This document shows positions 1 to 6,867 of a stretch of DNA of 13,158 nucleotides, in pieces. Made by a program: the position numbers and the translations under genes. This DNA comes from an uncultured Propionibacteriaceae bacterium. Lineage in GTDB: Bacteria > Actinomycetota > Actinomycetes > Propionibacteriales > Propionibacteriaceae. The stretch spans positions 1 to 13,158 of the forward strand of contig CALMAD010000214.1 of NCBI GenBank assembly GCA_937859105.1. The letters run 5' to 3'. The notes beneath the pieces are model-generated. The model was not told the DNA's origin. It saw only the letters and a list, made by a program, of their open reading frames with translations, and searched no databases. Position 1 is the stretch's first letter. Every line of letters starts with the position of its first letter.

Positions 1-633
1 GATCAGCCCGCGCTCGCGGGCCGTCGCGACGGCGGCCGTCCGGCTGTCGACCCCGAGCTTCTCGAACACGTGCACGAGGTGCGTCTTCACGGTCGCCTCG
101 CTCACGAAGAGCTGCTTGGCGATCTGCCGGTTGGCCAGCCCGCGCCCGACGAGCACCAGCACGTCGAGTTCGCGCGCCGTCAGCTCGGTCGGCGGGCGAG
201 ACACGCGCCGGGCCAGCCGCTGGGCGACGACCGGCGCGAGCACGGTCTCCCCGCGGGCGGCCGCCTCGACGGACGCCGCGAGCGTCGCCGGGTCGGCGTC
301 CTTGAGCAGGTAGCCGCAGGCGCCCGCCTCGATCGCCCGGACGATGTCGGCGTCCGTGTCGTAGGTGGTGAGGATGAGCACGCGGCGCTGCGGACGCCGG
401 CGCAGCAACTCCACCGTCAGCTCGACGCCGTCGTCGGCGCCGAGCTGGAGGTCCATGAGGATCACGTCGGGCTCGCGCGCCTCGACCAGCCGCAGCGCGG
501 ACGCCGCGTCCGACGCCTCGCCGACGACCTCGATCGTGCCGGTGGTCCGCAGCAGGGCGGTGAGCCCCGCCCGGACGACCGGGTGGTCGTCCACGAGCAC
601 CACCGTCGTGGGCCGCGCGCCCGGCGTCGTCAT
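1..633 (-). CDS. NarL/FixJ-family response regulator (3' end outside window)
   Basis: Cytoplasmic DNA-binding response regulator, partner of the adjacent kinase. Translating the minus strand from the ATG at 633 gives 211 residues with no stop before the window edge. The receiver domain is roughly residues 9-130: acidic pair D15-D16, phosphoacceptor D61 (in ILMDLQLG), switch Thr in LILTTYD (89-90), and K111 in GYLLKDAD. A LuxR-type helix-turn-helix covers about 151-211 (LTARELDVL, NRQIAKQLFVSEATVKTHL, then VFEKLGVDSRTAAV). Proteins of this class usually run 205-225 residues, so only a few residues should be missing. The start overlaps the kinase stop by one base (TGATG), which implies translational coupling. 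The target is not shown by the protein. The inverted repeat upstream of the kinase is the obvious candidate binding site (inference). Confidence 0.93.
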   Translation of the reverse strand, partial: MTTPGARPTTVVLVDDHPVVRAGLTALLRTTGTIEVVGEASDAASALRLVEAREPDVILMDLQLGADDGVELTVELLRRRPQRRVLILTTYDTDADIVRAIEAGACGYLLKDADPATLAASVEAAARGETVLAPVVAQRLARRVSRPPTELTARELDVLVLVGRGLANRQIAKQLFVSEATVKTHLVHVFEKLGVDSRTAAVATARERGLI

Positions 634-1796
634 CACGCCCCCCGCCCGAACGGGATCGTCGCCGCCACCGCCGTGCCGTCCCCCGGCGCGGACTCGACCG
701 TCAGCGTCCCGCCGATCTCGGCGATGCGTTCGCGCATCGCCCGTAGTCCGAAGCCGCTTCCGCCGGGGCCGACCGTCGGCTCGCGGGCCGCGTCGAAGCC
801 GCGGCCGTCGTCCACCACGTCGACGAGCAGTTCGCCGGCCGGGTCGTAGGTGAGCGACACGACGACCCGGGACGCCTCCGCGTGCGCCCGCACGTTCGCG
901 AGCGCCCCCTGCACGAGGCGGAGCGCGGCGACCTCGACGGCCGTGGGCGTCCCGGCCGGGTCGCCGCTCACGGCGAGGTCGGCGTCCAGGCCGGTCTGGT
1001 CGGCGAGCGTGTCGAGCAGCCGCCGGATCGCGGCGGGCAGCGGGGCACCCTCCAGCTCGGCGGGCGCGAGCGCCCGCACGACTCCGCGCGCCTGCAGCAG
1101 GTTCGCGGACGCCGTCTCCTCGATCTGGGCGAGGAGGTCGTCCTCGGACGTCCCGCGGGCGCGGGCGGCCCGCGCGAGGAGCACGATCGACGAGTAGCCC
1201 TGCGCCAGCGTGTCGTGAATGTCGCGGGCGAGCCGCTGGCGCTCCGCGGCCGCGCCGGCCTCGTGCTGGAGGGCGGCGAGTTCGGCCTGGGCGGCCTCGA
1301 GCTCGGCGAGCAGGCGCCCGCGCTCGCGGGACTCGGCCAGCACGTCCTGGAAGCCGCGCACCACCCCGATCGCCACGAGGGCTCCGATGACCGGGCCGAC
1401 GACCGCCCCCTCGGGGCTGGACGCCTCCGGCAGCAGCCGGAGGATCGCCGCCGCCGTCAGCGCGGCCACCGCCGCGATCCCCGCCCACCCCCTGACCAGG
1501 TGCATCGTCAGCAGGGCCAGCGGGAAGACGAGCCAGGCGAAGGTCGGCGACCCGGCCAGCAGCACGACCCACAGCGCGGCGAGACCCGCCAGCCAGGCGA
1601 GCCCGCGGGGGCGCGACCAGCGGCGTCCGCGGACCGCGCCGAGGAGGTACCAGGCGGCCAGCGCGACGGCCGCGGCGGCGGCCCACGGCGTCCAGCGCGC
1701 TTGCTCGGTCGCCTGAGCGGCCCCGATCGCCAGCAGGACCACGAACAGGGCATGCTGCGCCGCAGCGAGGGCGATCGCGGACCGGTCGTGCGCCAT
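633..1796 (-). CDS. Sensor histidine kinase, HisKA_3/DesK-like
   Basis: Membrane sensor kinase of 387 residues that autophosphorylates and passes phosphate to the neighbouring response regulator. The N-terminal 150 residues hold about five or six hydrophobic segments (near 7-28, 38-53, 66-82, 84-101, 104-121, 130-147) with little extracytoplasmic sequence. The signal is therefore probably sensed within or at the membrane, as in DesK/LiaS-type kinases. A short coiled coil (about 152-185) leads to the HisKA_3 dimerisation domain with phosphoacceptor H194 in RLARDIHDTLAQG. The HATPase domain shows the N box (ALANVRAHA, N301), G1 (DDGRGF, 329-334) and G2 (GSGFGLRAM, 346-354). All catalytic motifs are intact. 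The ATG at 1796 lies 9 nt after a good -10 box and has no strong Shine-Dalgarno, so the message may be leaderless or nearly so. The ligand is unknown. Confidence 0.93.
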   Translation of the reverse strand: MAHDRSAIALAAAQHALFVVLLAIGAAQATEQARWTPWAAAAAVALAAWYLLGAVRGRRWSRPRGLAWLAGLAALWVVLLAGSPTFAWLVFPLALLTMHLVRGWAGIAAVAALTAAAILRLLPEASSPEGAVVGPVIGALVAIGVVRGFQDVLAESRERGRLLAELEAAQAELAALQHEAGAAAERQRLARDIHDTLAQGYSSIVLLARAARARGTSEDDLLAQIEETASANLLQARGVVRALAPAELEGAPLPAAIRRLLDTLADQTGLDADLAVSGDPAGTPTAVEVAALRLVQGALANVRAHAEASRVVVSLTYDPAGELLVDVVDDGRGFDAAREPTVGPGGSGFGLRAMRERIAEIGGTLTVESAPGDGTAVAATIPFGRGA

Positions 1797-1805
1797 GATG
1801 CGTCC

Positions 1806-1811
1806 AACCTA
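1806..1811 (-). promoter_or_regulatory. Predicted -10 box of the kinase-regulator operon
   Basis: Read on the minus strand this is TAGGTT, a match to the actinobacterial TANNNT -10. Transcription would start about base 1799, only 3 nt before the kinase ATG. The place where a -35 box should lie (about 1829-1834) reads GGCGTC, nothing like TTGACA, and abuts the inverted repeat at 1833-1850. That suggests an activator-dependent promoter. Predicted by eye. Confidence 0.45.
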
Positions 1812-1832
1812 GCCGTGCGCGGGTCGGGACGC

Positions 1833-1850
1833 CTCCATCGAACGATGGAG
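1833..1850. promoter_or_regulatory. Perfect inverted repeat, candidate response-regulator operator
   Basis: CTCCATCGAACGATGGAG consists of two perfect 8-base arms around AA, in the 111-nt gap between the divergent kinase and hsmA-like genes. Its centre (1841.5) falls about 42 bases upstream of the predicted kinase start point and about 66 upstream of the predicted hsmA start point. A site near -42 is the usual class II activator position. NarL-type regulators bind such short inverted repeats as dimers and commonly autoregulate, so the adjacent regulator is the most likely binder (inference). Confidence 0.55.
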
Positions 1851-1855
1851 GGCGG

Positions 1856-1875
1856 CTCCATCCGGCGGGCGATGG
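1856..1875. promoter_or_regulatory. Second, looser operator-like pair of half-sites
   Basis: CTCCATC (1856-1862) and CGATGG (1870-1875) repeat the half-site sequences of the palindrome at 1833-1850 but with wider spacing between them. The right half lies where the -35 box of the hsmA-like promoter would be. This could be a second, lower-affinity site for the same regulator. The wider spacing makes it less certain than the first site. Confidence 0.35.
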
Positions 1876-1894
1876 GCGCGGAGGGCCGGTTTCG

Positions 1895-1900
1895 TAGCGT
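1895..1900 (+). promoter_or_regulatory. Predicted -10 box of the hsmA-like gene
   Basis: TAGCGT fits TANNNT and sits 7 bases before the ATG at 1908, so the transcript would begin at or next to the start codon. No Shine-Dalgarno precedes that ATG, which agrees with a leaderless message, common in actinobacteria. No -35 match exists at the right distance. Confidence 0.45.
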
Positions 1901-1907
1901 CGAAGCC

Positions 1908-2303
1908 ATGTTGATTCCTGCCATCGTCCTCATCACCGGAGCCCTCCTCGCCTACACCACCGGGGTGTGGGCCGAGCGCCGCTCCGGCGTCCTCAAGCCC
2001 TGGCACGCGGGGTTCTTCGCGCTGGGGCTCGCCCTCGACGTCGCCGGAACCGCCACGATGAGCGCGATCGCCCGCTCGGGGCAGGCGGCCGCGACCGGCG
2101 CGGCCGGCGTCCTGACCGGCATCATGCAGGTGACCGGCGCGGCCGCGCTCGTGCTGATGGCCGCCCACCTCGCGTGGGCGCTGGTCGTCCTGATCCGCGG
2201 GTCCGAGCGGGCGCGCGGCCGGTTCCACCGGTTCTCGACCACGGTGTGGGCGATCTGGCTCGTCCCCTACTTCACCGGGATGGTGGGTTCGATGGCCTCC
2301 TGA
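1908..2303 (+). CDS. Small four-TM membrane protein, HsmA-like (TIGR03987-type)
   Basis: Integral membrane protein of 131 residues with four hydrophobic segments near 2-22, 33-55, 70-97 and 110-127. I recognise the pattern of the HsmA/TIGR03987 family from memory: an N-terminal IPAIVLITGALL helix, LKPWH (29-33) followed by GLALDVAGTATM (40-51), a helix with H87 (MAAHLAWALVVL), then RFHRFS (105-110) and WLVPYFTGM (117-125). The charged and aromatic residues inside the helices look conserved. The biochemical role is not established to my knowledge. The frame stays open upstream, but the ATG at 1908 gives the family's normal N-terminus and follows a -10 box directly, so longer starts are rejected. 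It is divergent from the two-component genes and shares their control region, which suggests it is a regulon member. It converges on rel with 15 nt between stop codons. Confidence 0.85.
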   Translation: MLIPAIVLITGALLAYTTGVWAERRSGVLKPWHAGFFALGLALDVAGTATMSAIARSGQAAATGAAGVLTGIMQVTGAAALVLMAAHLAWALVVLIRGSERARGRFHRFSTTVWAIWLVPYFTGMVGSMAS

Positions 2304-2318
2304 GAGACGCCCCGCGTG

Positions 2319-4625
2319 CTACCTCGACTGGACGCGGTTCACGTCGTAGACGCCGCTCACGCGCTTGACCGCGTTGATGACCCCGGTGAGGTGCCGCGGG
2401 TCGGGCGTCTCGAACGTGAGGCGGATCGAGAAGACCCGGTCTTTCGACGCCTGCGCGTTCGCCGAGATGATGCTCATGTGCATGTCGGACAGCACGCGCG
2501 TGACGTCGGACAGCAGCCCGGCCCGGTCGATGCCCTCGACCTGGATCGCGACGAGGAACGCCGACTCGCCGTCGGGCGCCCAGGCGACGTTCACGAACCG
2601 CTCGGGCATCTTGCGCAGGGCGGCGACGTTGGAGCAGTCGCTGCGGTGCACCGACACGCCGTCCTCGCGCGTCACGAACCCGACGATGTCGTCGCCCGGC
2701 ACCGGCATGCAGCAGCGGGCCAGCTTGACCCACATGTTCGGGTCGCCGTCGACGACGATGCTGTTGCTGCCGGCGCGCCGGCGCGGCGTGACGCCGAACA
2801 GCGACTGCTCGGCCGCGGACGCCTCGGCCACCGCCTCCTCGCCGCCCAGCGTCGTCACAAGCTGCTGGACGACCGCCTGCGCACCGATCGTGCCCTCGCC
2901 GATCTGGGCGAGGAGCGTGTTGGCGTCCGGCACGTGGAAGTGCTGGGCGACGCCGGCGAGCGACTCGGGGCTGGTCGTGCGCTGCACCGACAACCCGTGG
3001 CGCTGGAGTTGCTTCGCGAGCGCCTCCTTGCCCTGCTCGATCGACTCGTCGCGCCGCTCGCGGGTGAAGTGCTGGCGGATCTTGCTGCGCGCCCGCGGCG
3101 TCTTGACGAACCCCAACCAGTCGCGGCTGGGGCCGGCGTTGGGCGACTTCGACGTGATGATGTCGACGACCATGCCCATCGCGAGCGGCGAGTCGAGGGG
3201 GACGAGGCGTCCGTTCGCGCGAGCGCCGATGCAGCGGTGCCCGACCTCGGTGTGGATCGCGTAGGCGAAGTCGACCGGCGTCGACCCTTGCGGGAGCGAG
3301 ATCACGTCGCCCTTCGGGCTGAAGACGAAGACCTCGTTCTTCGCGATCTCGTCGCGGAAGGTGTCGAGGAACTCCCCGGAATCTTCCGTCTCCTTCTGCC
3401 ACTCGGAGATCGACTGCACCCAGTTGATCTCGTCGCCGGCGCCCTTGCCCTCCTTGTAGCGCCAGTGGGCTGCGACGCCGTACTCGGCCTGCCGGTGCAT
3501 CTCGTGCGTGCGGATCTGCAGCTCGACCGGCTTCCCGCCGGGCCCGAGCACCGTCGTGTGCAGCGACTGGTAGAGGTTGAACTTGGGCATCGCGATGTAG
3601 TCCTTGAACCGCCCCGGCAGCGGACGCCAGCGGGCGTGGACGACGCCGAGGACGTCGTAGCAGTCGCGCTTGTCGTCGACCAGGACGCGCAGCGCCACGA
3701 GGTCGTAGATCTCGTAGAAGTCGCGGCCGCGGACCATCATCTTTTGATAGATCGAGTAGTAGTGCTTCGGCCGCCCGTAGACGGTCGCGGTGATGTTCGC
3801 CTCGGCGAGGTCGGCCTTGACCTGGTCGATGACGGCGCGCAGGTACTCCTCGCGCATCGGCGCGCGCTGGGCGACGAGCTTCACGATCTCGTTGTAGATC
3901 TTCGGCTCGAGCACCGAGAAGGATAGGTCTTCCAGTTCCCACTTGATGGCGTTCATGCCGAGCCGGTGGGCCAGCGGGGCGTAGATCTCCAGCGTGTCTT
4001 TCGCGATGCGGCTCTGCTTGTCGGGCCGCAGGAAGTGGATCGTGCGCATGTTGTGCAGCCGGTCGGCGAGCTTGATCACCAGGACGCGGATGTCGCGGCT
4101 CATCGCCACGACCATCTTGCGGATCGTCTCGGCCTTCGCCGACTCGCCGTACGTCATCTTGTCGAGCTTCGTGACGCCGTCCACCATCGTGGCGACCTCG
4201 TCGCCGAAGTCGGCACGCAATTGCTCCAGCGTGTAGGAGGTGTCTTCGACCGTGTCGTGCAGCAGGGCCGCGCACAGCGTCGGCTCGGTCATGCCCAGGC
4301 CCGCCAGAATCGTCGCGACCGCCAGCGGATGCGTGATGTACGGGTCGCCGCTCTTGCGCGTCTGACCGGAGTGGTAGTGCTCGGCGGTGCGATAGGCGCG
4401 CTCGATGAGCGCCGTGTCGAGCTTCGCGTGATGGGTGCGCATCGCGTTGAACAGCGGCTCGAGCTGGCTCGGCTGCTGGCTGCGCGGGGAGCCCAGGCGC
4501 GCGAGCACCTGCCGCATCCGCATGCGAGGCTGGTCGGTGCCCAGACGGTCGGGGCCGGCCGGCGACGTCGGGGACCCGGGCGTGACAGCGGCGCCCGCGC
4601 CGAATCGCTGCGGTGCTTCGGGCAC
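2319..4625 (-). CDS. relA: Bifunctional (p)ppGpp synthetase/hydrolase, Rel
   Basis: Long RSH enzyme of 768 residues that makes (p)ppGpp from ATP and GTP/GDP on starved ribosomes and also degrades it. A flexible, Pro-rich N-terminus (about 1-50) precedes the hydrolase HD domain: RKSGDPYITHP (H99), LLHDTVEDT (H123-D124), and LADRLHNM (D188). All metal ligands are present. The synthetase domain has YGRPKHYYSIYQKM (283-296), EIYDLVALRV, RFKD (339-342) and YQSLHT. RFKD is the RXKD motif of bifunctional enzymes, in contrast to EXDD in synthetase-only RelA. Next come TGS (about 430-490), helical, a Zn-finger-like region with C638-C639 and HRSDCSN, and a C-terminal ACT domain (about 690-768). Start is GTG, with AAGGGGG 5 nt upstream (plus-strand 4631-4637). 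The dehydrogenase ends 31 nt upstream, so co-transcription is likely. Confidence 0.97.
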   Translation of the reverse strand: MPEAPQRFGAGAAVTPGSPTSPAGPDRLGTDQPRMRMRQVLARLGSPRSQQPSQLEPLFNAMRTHHAKLDTALIERAYRTAEHYHSGQTRKSGDPYITHPLAVATILAGLGMTEPTLCAALLHDTVEDTSYTLEQLRADFGDEVATMVDGVTKLDKMTYGESAKAETIRKMVVAMSRDIRVLVIKLADRLHNMRTIHFLRPDKQSRIAKDTLEIYAPLAHRLGMNAIKWELEDLSFSVLEPKIYNEIVKLVAQRAPMREEYLRAVIDQVKADLAEANITATVYGRPKHYYSIYQKMMVRGRDFYEIYDLVALRVLVDDKRDCYDVLGVVHARWRPLPGRFKDYIAMPKFNLYQSLHTTVLGPGGKPVELQIRTHEMHRQAEYGVAAHWRYKEGKGAGDEINWVQSISEWQKETEDSGEFLDTFRDEIAKNEVFVFSPKGDVISLPQGSTPVDFAYAIHTEVGHRCIGARANGRLVPLDSPLAMGMVVDIITSKSPNAGPSRDWLGFVKTPRARSKIRQHFTRERRDESIEQGKEALAKQLQRHGLSVQRTTSPESLAGVAQHFHVPDANTLLAQIGEGTIGAQAVVQQLVTTLGGEEAVAEASAAEQSLFGVTPRRRAGSNSIVVDGDPNMWVKLARCCMPVPGDDIVGFVTREDGVSVHRSDCSNVAALRKMPERFVNVAWAPDGESAFLVAIQVEGIDRAGLLSDVTRVLSDMHMSIISANAQASKDRVFSIRLTFETPDPRHLTGVINAVKRVSGVYDVNRVQSR

Positions 4626-4656
4626 GCCTACCCCCTTGCCTCGTGGTGAACCGAGT

Positions 4657-5667
4657 CTAGGACGCCCCCGCCCTGGGGGCCACCAATGACCCCGACCTGG
4701 GCGTTCCGGCTTCGGCCATCGCCTGCTGAATGTAGGAGATCGAGTCGGCCAGGTGGTCGCGCTCCCAGGCGTCCAGGGCGACGGGGATCCGTCGCTCGAT
4801 GCCGCGGCGCCCGATGAGGGTGGGCAGCGACAGGGCCACGTCGCCGTCGTGGCCGTACTCGCCGCGCAACGTCGAGCTCACCGGGTAGATGCCCTGCTCG
4901 TCGAGCAGCACGGCCCGCGCGAGCTGGACGGCCGCCTGGGCGACGCCGGCGTTCGTCCAGCCCTTGCCGTTCAGCACGTCGAACGCGGCCTTCACGACCT
5001 GGCGCCGGACGTGCTCGGGGTCGAGCCGAACACCGTCGCCGAACACGGCCGGCAGTTCGTCCCACGCGAGCCCCGCGACGGACAGCCGGCTCAGCACGGG
5101 GAACGCCGTGTGGCCGTGCTCGCCCATCATGTAGCCGCTGACGGCCGTCGGGCTCACCCCGCAGGCCGCCGCCACGAACTGCCGCAGCCGCGCGGAGTCG
5201 AGCATCGTCCCGGTGCCGAAGACGCGGCCCGCCGGGTAGCCGAACTCGTTCTCCGCGATGTACACGATCGTGTCGAGCGGGTTGGTGATGAAGATGACGA
5301 CGGCGTCGGACGTGTTGGCCGCGATCTCCCCCATCACCTGCCGGACGACCGCCGCGTTCACCGTGGTCAGCAGGGTCCGGTCGGGCTCGCCGGTCGGGTC
5401 GTCCGGGTCCGGGAGGATGCTCGGGCCGGCCGCGACCACGACGACGTCGGCGTCCGCGTAGTCGGCGGGCGAGCCCGCGTGGACGCGCGTCCCGCCGAGC
5501 GTGCCGACCCCGGTGGCCTGCCATTGGTCGAGCGCCTCGCCGCGGGCCACGTTCTCGAGCACGTCGATGACCGCGATCTCCGCGAACAACCCCGCCTTCA
5601 TGGCGTCCGCGAGCACGTACGAGCCGACGTGGCCCACGCCCGTCACGACCAGCTTGAACGCTTTCAT
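4657..5667 (-). CDS. NAD-dependent L-2-hydroxyacid dehydrogenase (LDH/MDH superfamily, L-HicDH-like)
   Basis: Cytosolic 336-residue dehydrogenase interconverting a 2-oxo acid and an L-2-hydroxy acid with NAD(H). The Rossmann motif VTGVGHVG (8-15) and D35 support NAD binding. Catalytic residues are present: loop R97, D157/R160 in MLDSARLR, and H184 in MGEHGH. The substrate loop (about 81-97) is longer than in lactate dehydrogenase and reads LPDPDDPTGEPDR, resembling the DNPTGDR loop I recall from Lactobacillus L-2-hydroxyisocaproate dehydrogenase. Other shared stretches are VLNGKGWT (compare VLNGKGYT), PTLIGRRG (compare PAIIGRDG) and YIQQ near the end. It may therefore act on larger 2-oxo acids rather than, or besides, pyruvate. 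Lactate dehydrogenase is the main alternative, and malate dehydrogenase is less likely. ATG start with GAGGGG close upstream. A GntR-type operator lies in its leader, and rel follows 31 nt downstream. Confidence 0.88.
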   Translation of the reverse strand: MKAFKLVVTGVGHVGSYVLADAMKAGLFAEIAVIDVLENVARGEALDQWQATGVGTLGGTRVHAGSPADYADADVVVVAAGPSILPDPDDPTGEPDRTLLTTVNAAVVRQVMGEIAANTSDAVVIFITNPLDTIVYIAENEFGYPAGRVFGTGTMLDSARLRQFVAAACGVSPTAVSGYMMGEHGHTAFPVLSRLSVAGLAWDELPAVFGDGVRLDPEHVRRQVVKAAFDVLNGKGWTNAGVAQAAVQLARAVLLDEQGIYPVSSTLRGEYGHDGDVALSLPTLIGRRGIERRIPVALDAWERDHLADSISYIQQAMAEAGTPRSGSLVAPRAGAS

Positions 5668-5680
5668 CCCCCACCCCTCG

Positions 5681-5691
5681 TGGTCTGACCA
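5681..5691. promoter_or_regulatory. FadR/LldR-type (GntR family) operator
   Basis: TGGTCTGACCA is a perfect 11-base palindrome with a one-base centre, 13 nt upstream of the dehydrogenase ATG. It matches the FadR-subfamily pattern TGGTCNGACCA and also TNGTNNNACNA, described for lactate-responsive LldR of Corynebacterium glutamicum, which controls L-lactate genes including ldhA. It lies just downstream of the predicted start point, a typical repressor position. The regulator itself is not in this window. Confidence 0.55.
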
Positions 5692-5705
5692 TCTGTCCAG
5701 GGGCC

Positions 5706-5711
5706 AATCTA
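5706..5711 (-). promoter_or_regulatory. Possible -10 box of the dehydrogenase(-rel) promoter
   Basis: TAGATT on the minus strand fits TANNNT. It lies in the 72-nt gap between the membrane-protein gene and the dehydrogenase gene and would start transcription near base 5699, placing the palindrome at 5681-5691 in the first 20 transcribed bases. No convincing -35 is visible. Confidence 0.3.
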
Positions 5712-5739
5712 GCCCGGCGGGGCCGTCGAGGGGCGGGGT

Positions 5740-6867
5740 TCAGCCACCCCAAAGCCGGGCGATGACGCTCTGCCCGGACGCCTGCAGGAACCCGAGCCAC
5801 CCGACCCCCGCGTTCAGGCTGTGCGGGACGCCCCACGCCATCACGTAGACGCAGGCGGCCACGGCCGTCCACTGCTTCGACTCCCCCGCCCCGCGCACCG
5901 ACGACGCCACGCAGATCGCGAGCGCCATGACCAGCATGTGCGTCCAGCGGCCGTAGTCGAGGGCGATGACGAACAGGGGCAGCACCGCGATCGTGGTCGC
6001 GGCGGCCCAGCCGGCGTTGCGGCGCAGCCAGGGCGTCGTCCAGAGGGCGACGGTCCCGAGCACCAGCAGCGGGACGACCGCGAGCAGCCGCGGCCAGTAC
6101 GTGGCGACCGACCGCAGGGAGGCGTCCGTGGAGAGGCCGAGCCAGCGGACGGCGCCGTTGCACAGCCCCGGCGCCTCGATGCCGTGGGCGCGGATCGCCT
6201 CACAGGACGCCGCGGCCGCCGCGGCGTCCCCGTGCGCCAGCGCGCTCGCGACGACCCCGACGACCGAGATCGCCAGAAACGCGACCCCGACCCCCGGACG
6301 CCCCGGCACGTCCGTCCGGCCGCGCTCGCCGACCAGGACGAGCCACAGCACCGCCGGAAGCAGCACCGCGCTCGCCTCCCACGAGAACACCGCGAGCGCG
6401 TAGAAGAGCAGCGCGAGGCCGGTGAGGAGGGCGTCCCGCAGCCGGCGCCCGGGGCCGAGGCGCACCCACCCGAGCAGGCAGAGCGCGACGAAGACGAGGA
6501 TCTCCTTGCGAAACCCGCCCGCCGGGTCCCACCCGGGGAAACACCAGGCTGCCGGCCCGCAGACGAGCGCGACGGACGCCCACGAGAACTTCTCGCGCAC
6601 CAGGTACTGCACGCCGAACGCGACGACGACCGCCCAGCACGCCACCTGGAACCAGTACAGCGCCCACAGCCCCGCCTGGCCCGTCGGGGCGACCGCCCAG
6701 AACGCCTCCCCGAACAGCCCCCGCCGGACGAACCCGCCCGCGTAGCTGATCAGCCAGTCCGCGGTCTGGTGGTCGCCGCCGCCGCGGGCGATGACGGACG
6801 CGTAGGCGTCCGCGGCACGCCAGAACGAGAAGCCGAGGACGCCGAGCGCGACGACGACGCGCGTCAC
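5740..6867 (-). CDS. Uncharacterised polytopic membrane protein with GGFVRRG and DYGRW motifs
   Basis: Multi-pass membrane protein of 375 residues with about eight to ten hydrophobic segments. It is not identifiable with a characterised protein. Distinct features are DWLISYAGGFVRRGLFGE (37-54) after the first helix, GGFRKEIL (117-124), SWEASAVLLP (162-171), an Ala-rich extracytoplasmic loop with C222 and C236 that could form a disulfide, and IALDYGRWTHM (301-311). I recall the combination of GGFVRRGL, RKE/RKD and DWGRW/DYGRW from uncharacterised membrane proteins often found near polysaccharide genes. Its topology is compatible with GT-C or Wzy-type enzymes, but no catalytic assignment is justified. 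The start is GTG, overlapping the channel stop by four bases (GTGA), so translation is coupled to the channel. No glycan gene lies nearby here. Confidence 0.8.
   Translation of the reverse strand: MTRVVVALGVLGFSFWRAADAYASVIARGGGDHQTADWLISYAGGFVRRGLFGEAFWAVAPTGQAGLWALYWFQVACWAVVVAFGVQYLVREKFSWASVALVCGPAAWCFPGWDPAGGFRKEILVFVALCLLGWVRLGPGRRLRDALLTGLALLFYALAVFSWEASAVLLPAVLWLVLVGERGRTDVPGRPGVGVAFLAISVVGVVASALAHGDAAAAAASCEAIRAHGIEAPGLCNGAVRWLGLSTDASLRSVATYWPRLLAVVPLLVLGTVALWTTPWLRRNAGWAAATTIAVLPLFVIALDYGRWTHMLVMALAICVASSVRGAGESKQWTAVAACVYVMAWGVPHSLNAGVGWLGFLQASGQSVIARLWGG

Noticed and set aside
882..1907. Long N-terminal extension of the hsmA-like gene back to base 882
   Set aside because: This part is antisense to the histidine kinase and encodes non-protein-like sequence. 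The family-like N-terminus starts exactly at the ATG at 1908, after a -10 box.
2304..2318. Bidirectional terminator between the convergent hsmA-like and rel genes
   Set aside because: Only 15 nt separate the stop codons. I see no stem-loop followed by a T-run on either strand.
2272..4275. 667-codon minus-strand open frame overlapping rel
   Set aside because: It is a +1-type shadow of rel, with extreme Arg/Gly/Ala bias and no recognisable domain. The rel frame contains every RSH motif without interruption.
4657..5667. Classical malate dehydrogenase
   Set aside because: The substrate loop is longer than in MDH and resembles L-HicDH, and several C-terminal motifs also fit HicDH better.
4628..6163. 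511-codon minus-strand frame across the dehydrogenase and membrane-protein genes
   Set aside because: Shadow frame with Arg/Gly-rich sequence. The dehydrogenase frame is intact and preceded by a ribosome-binding site.
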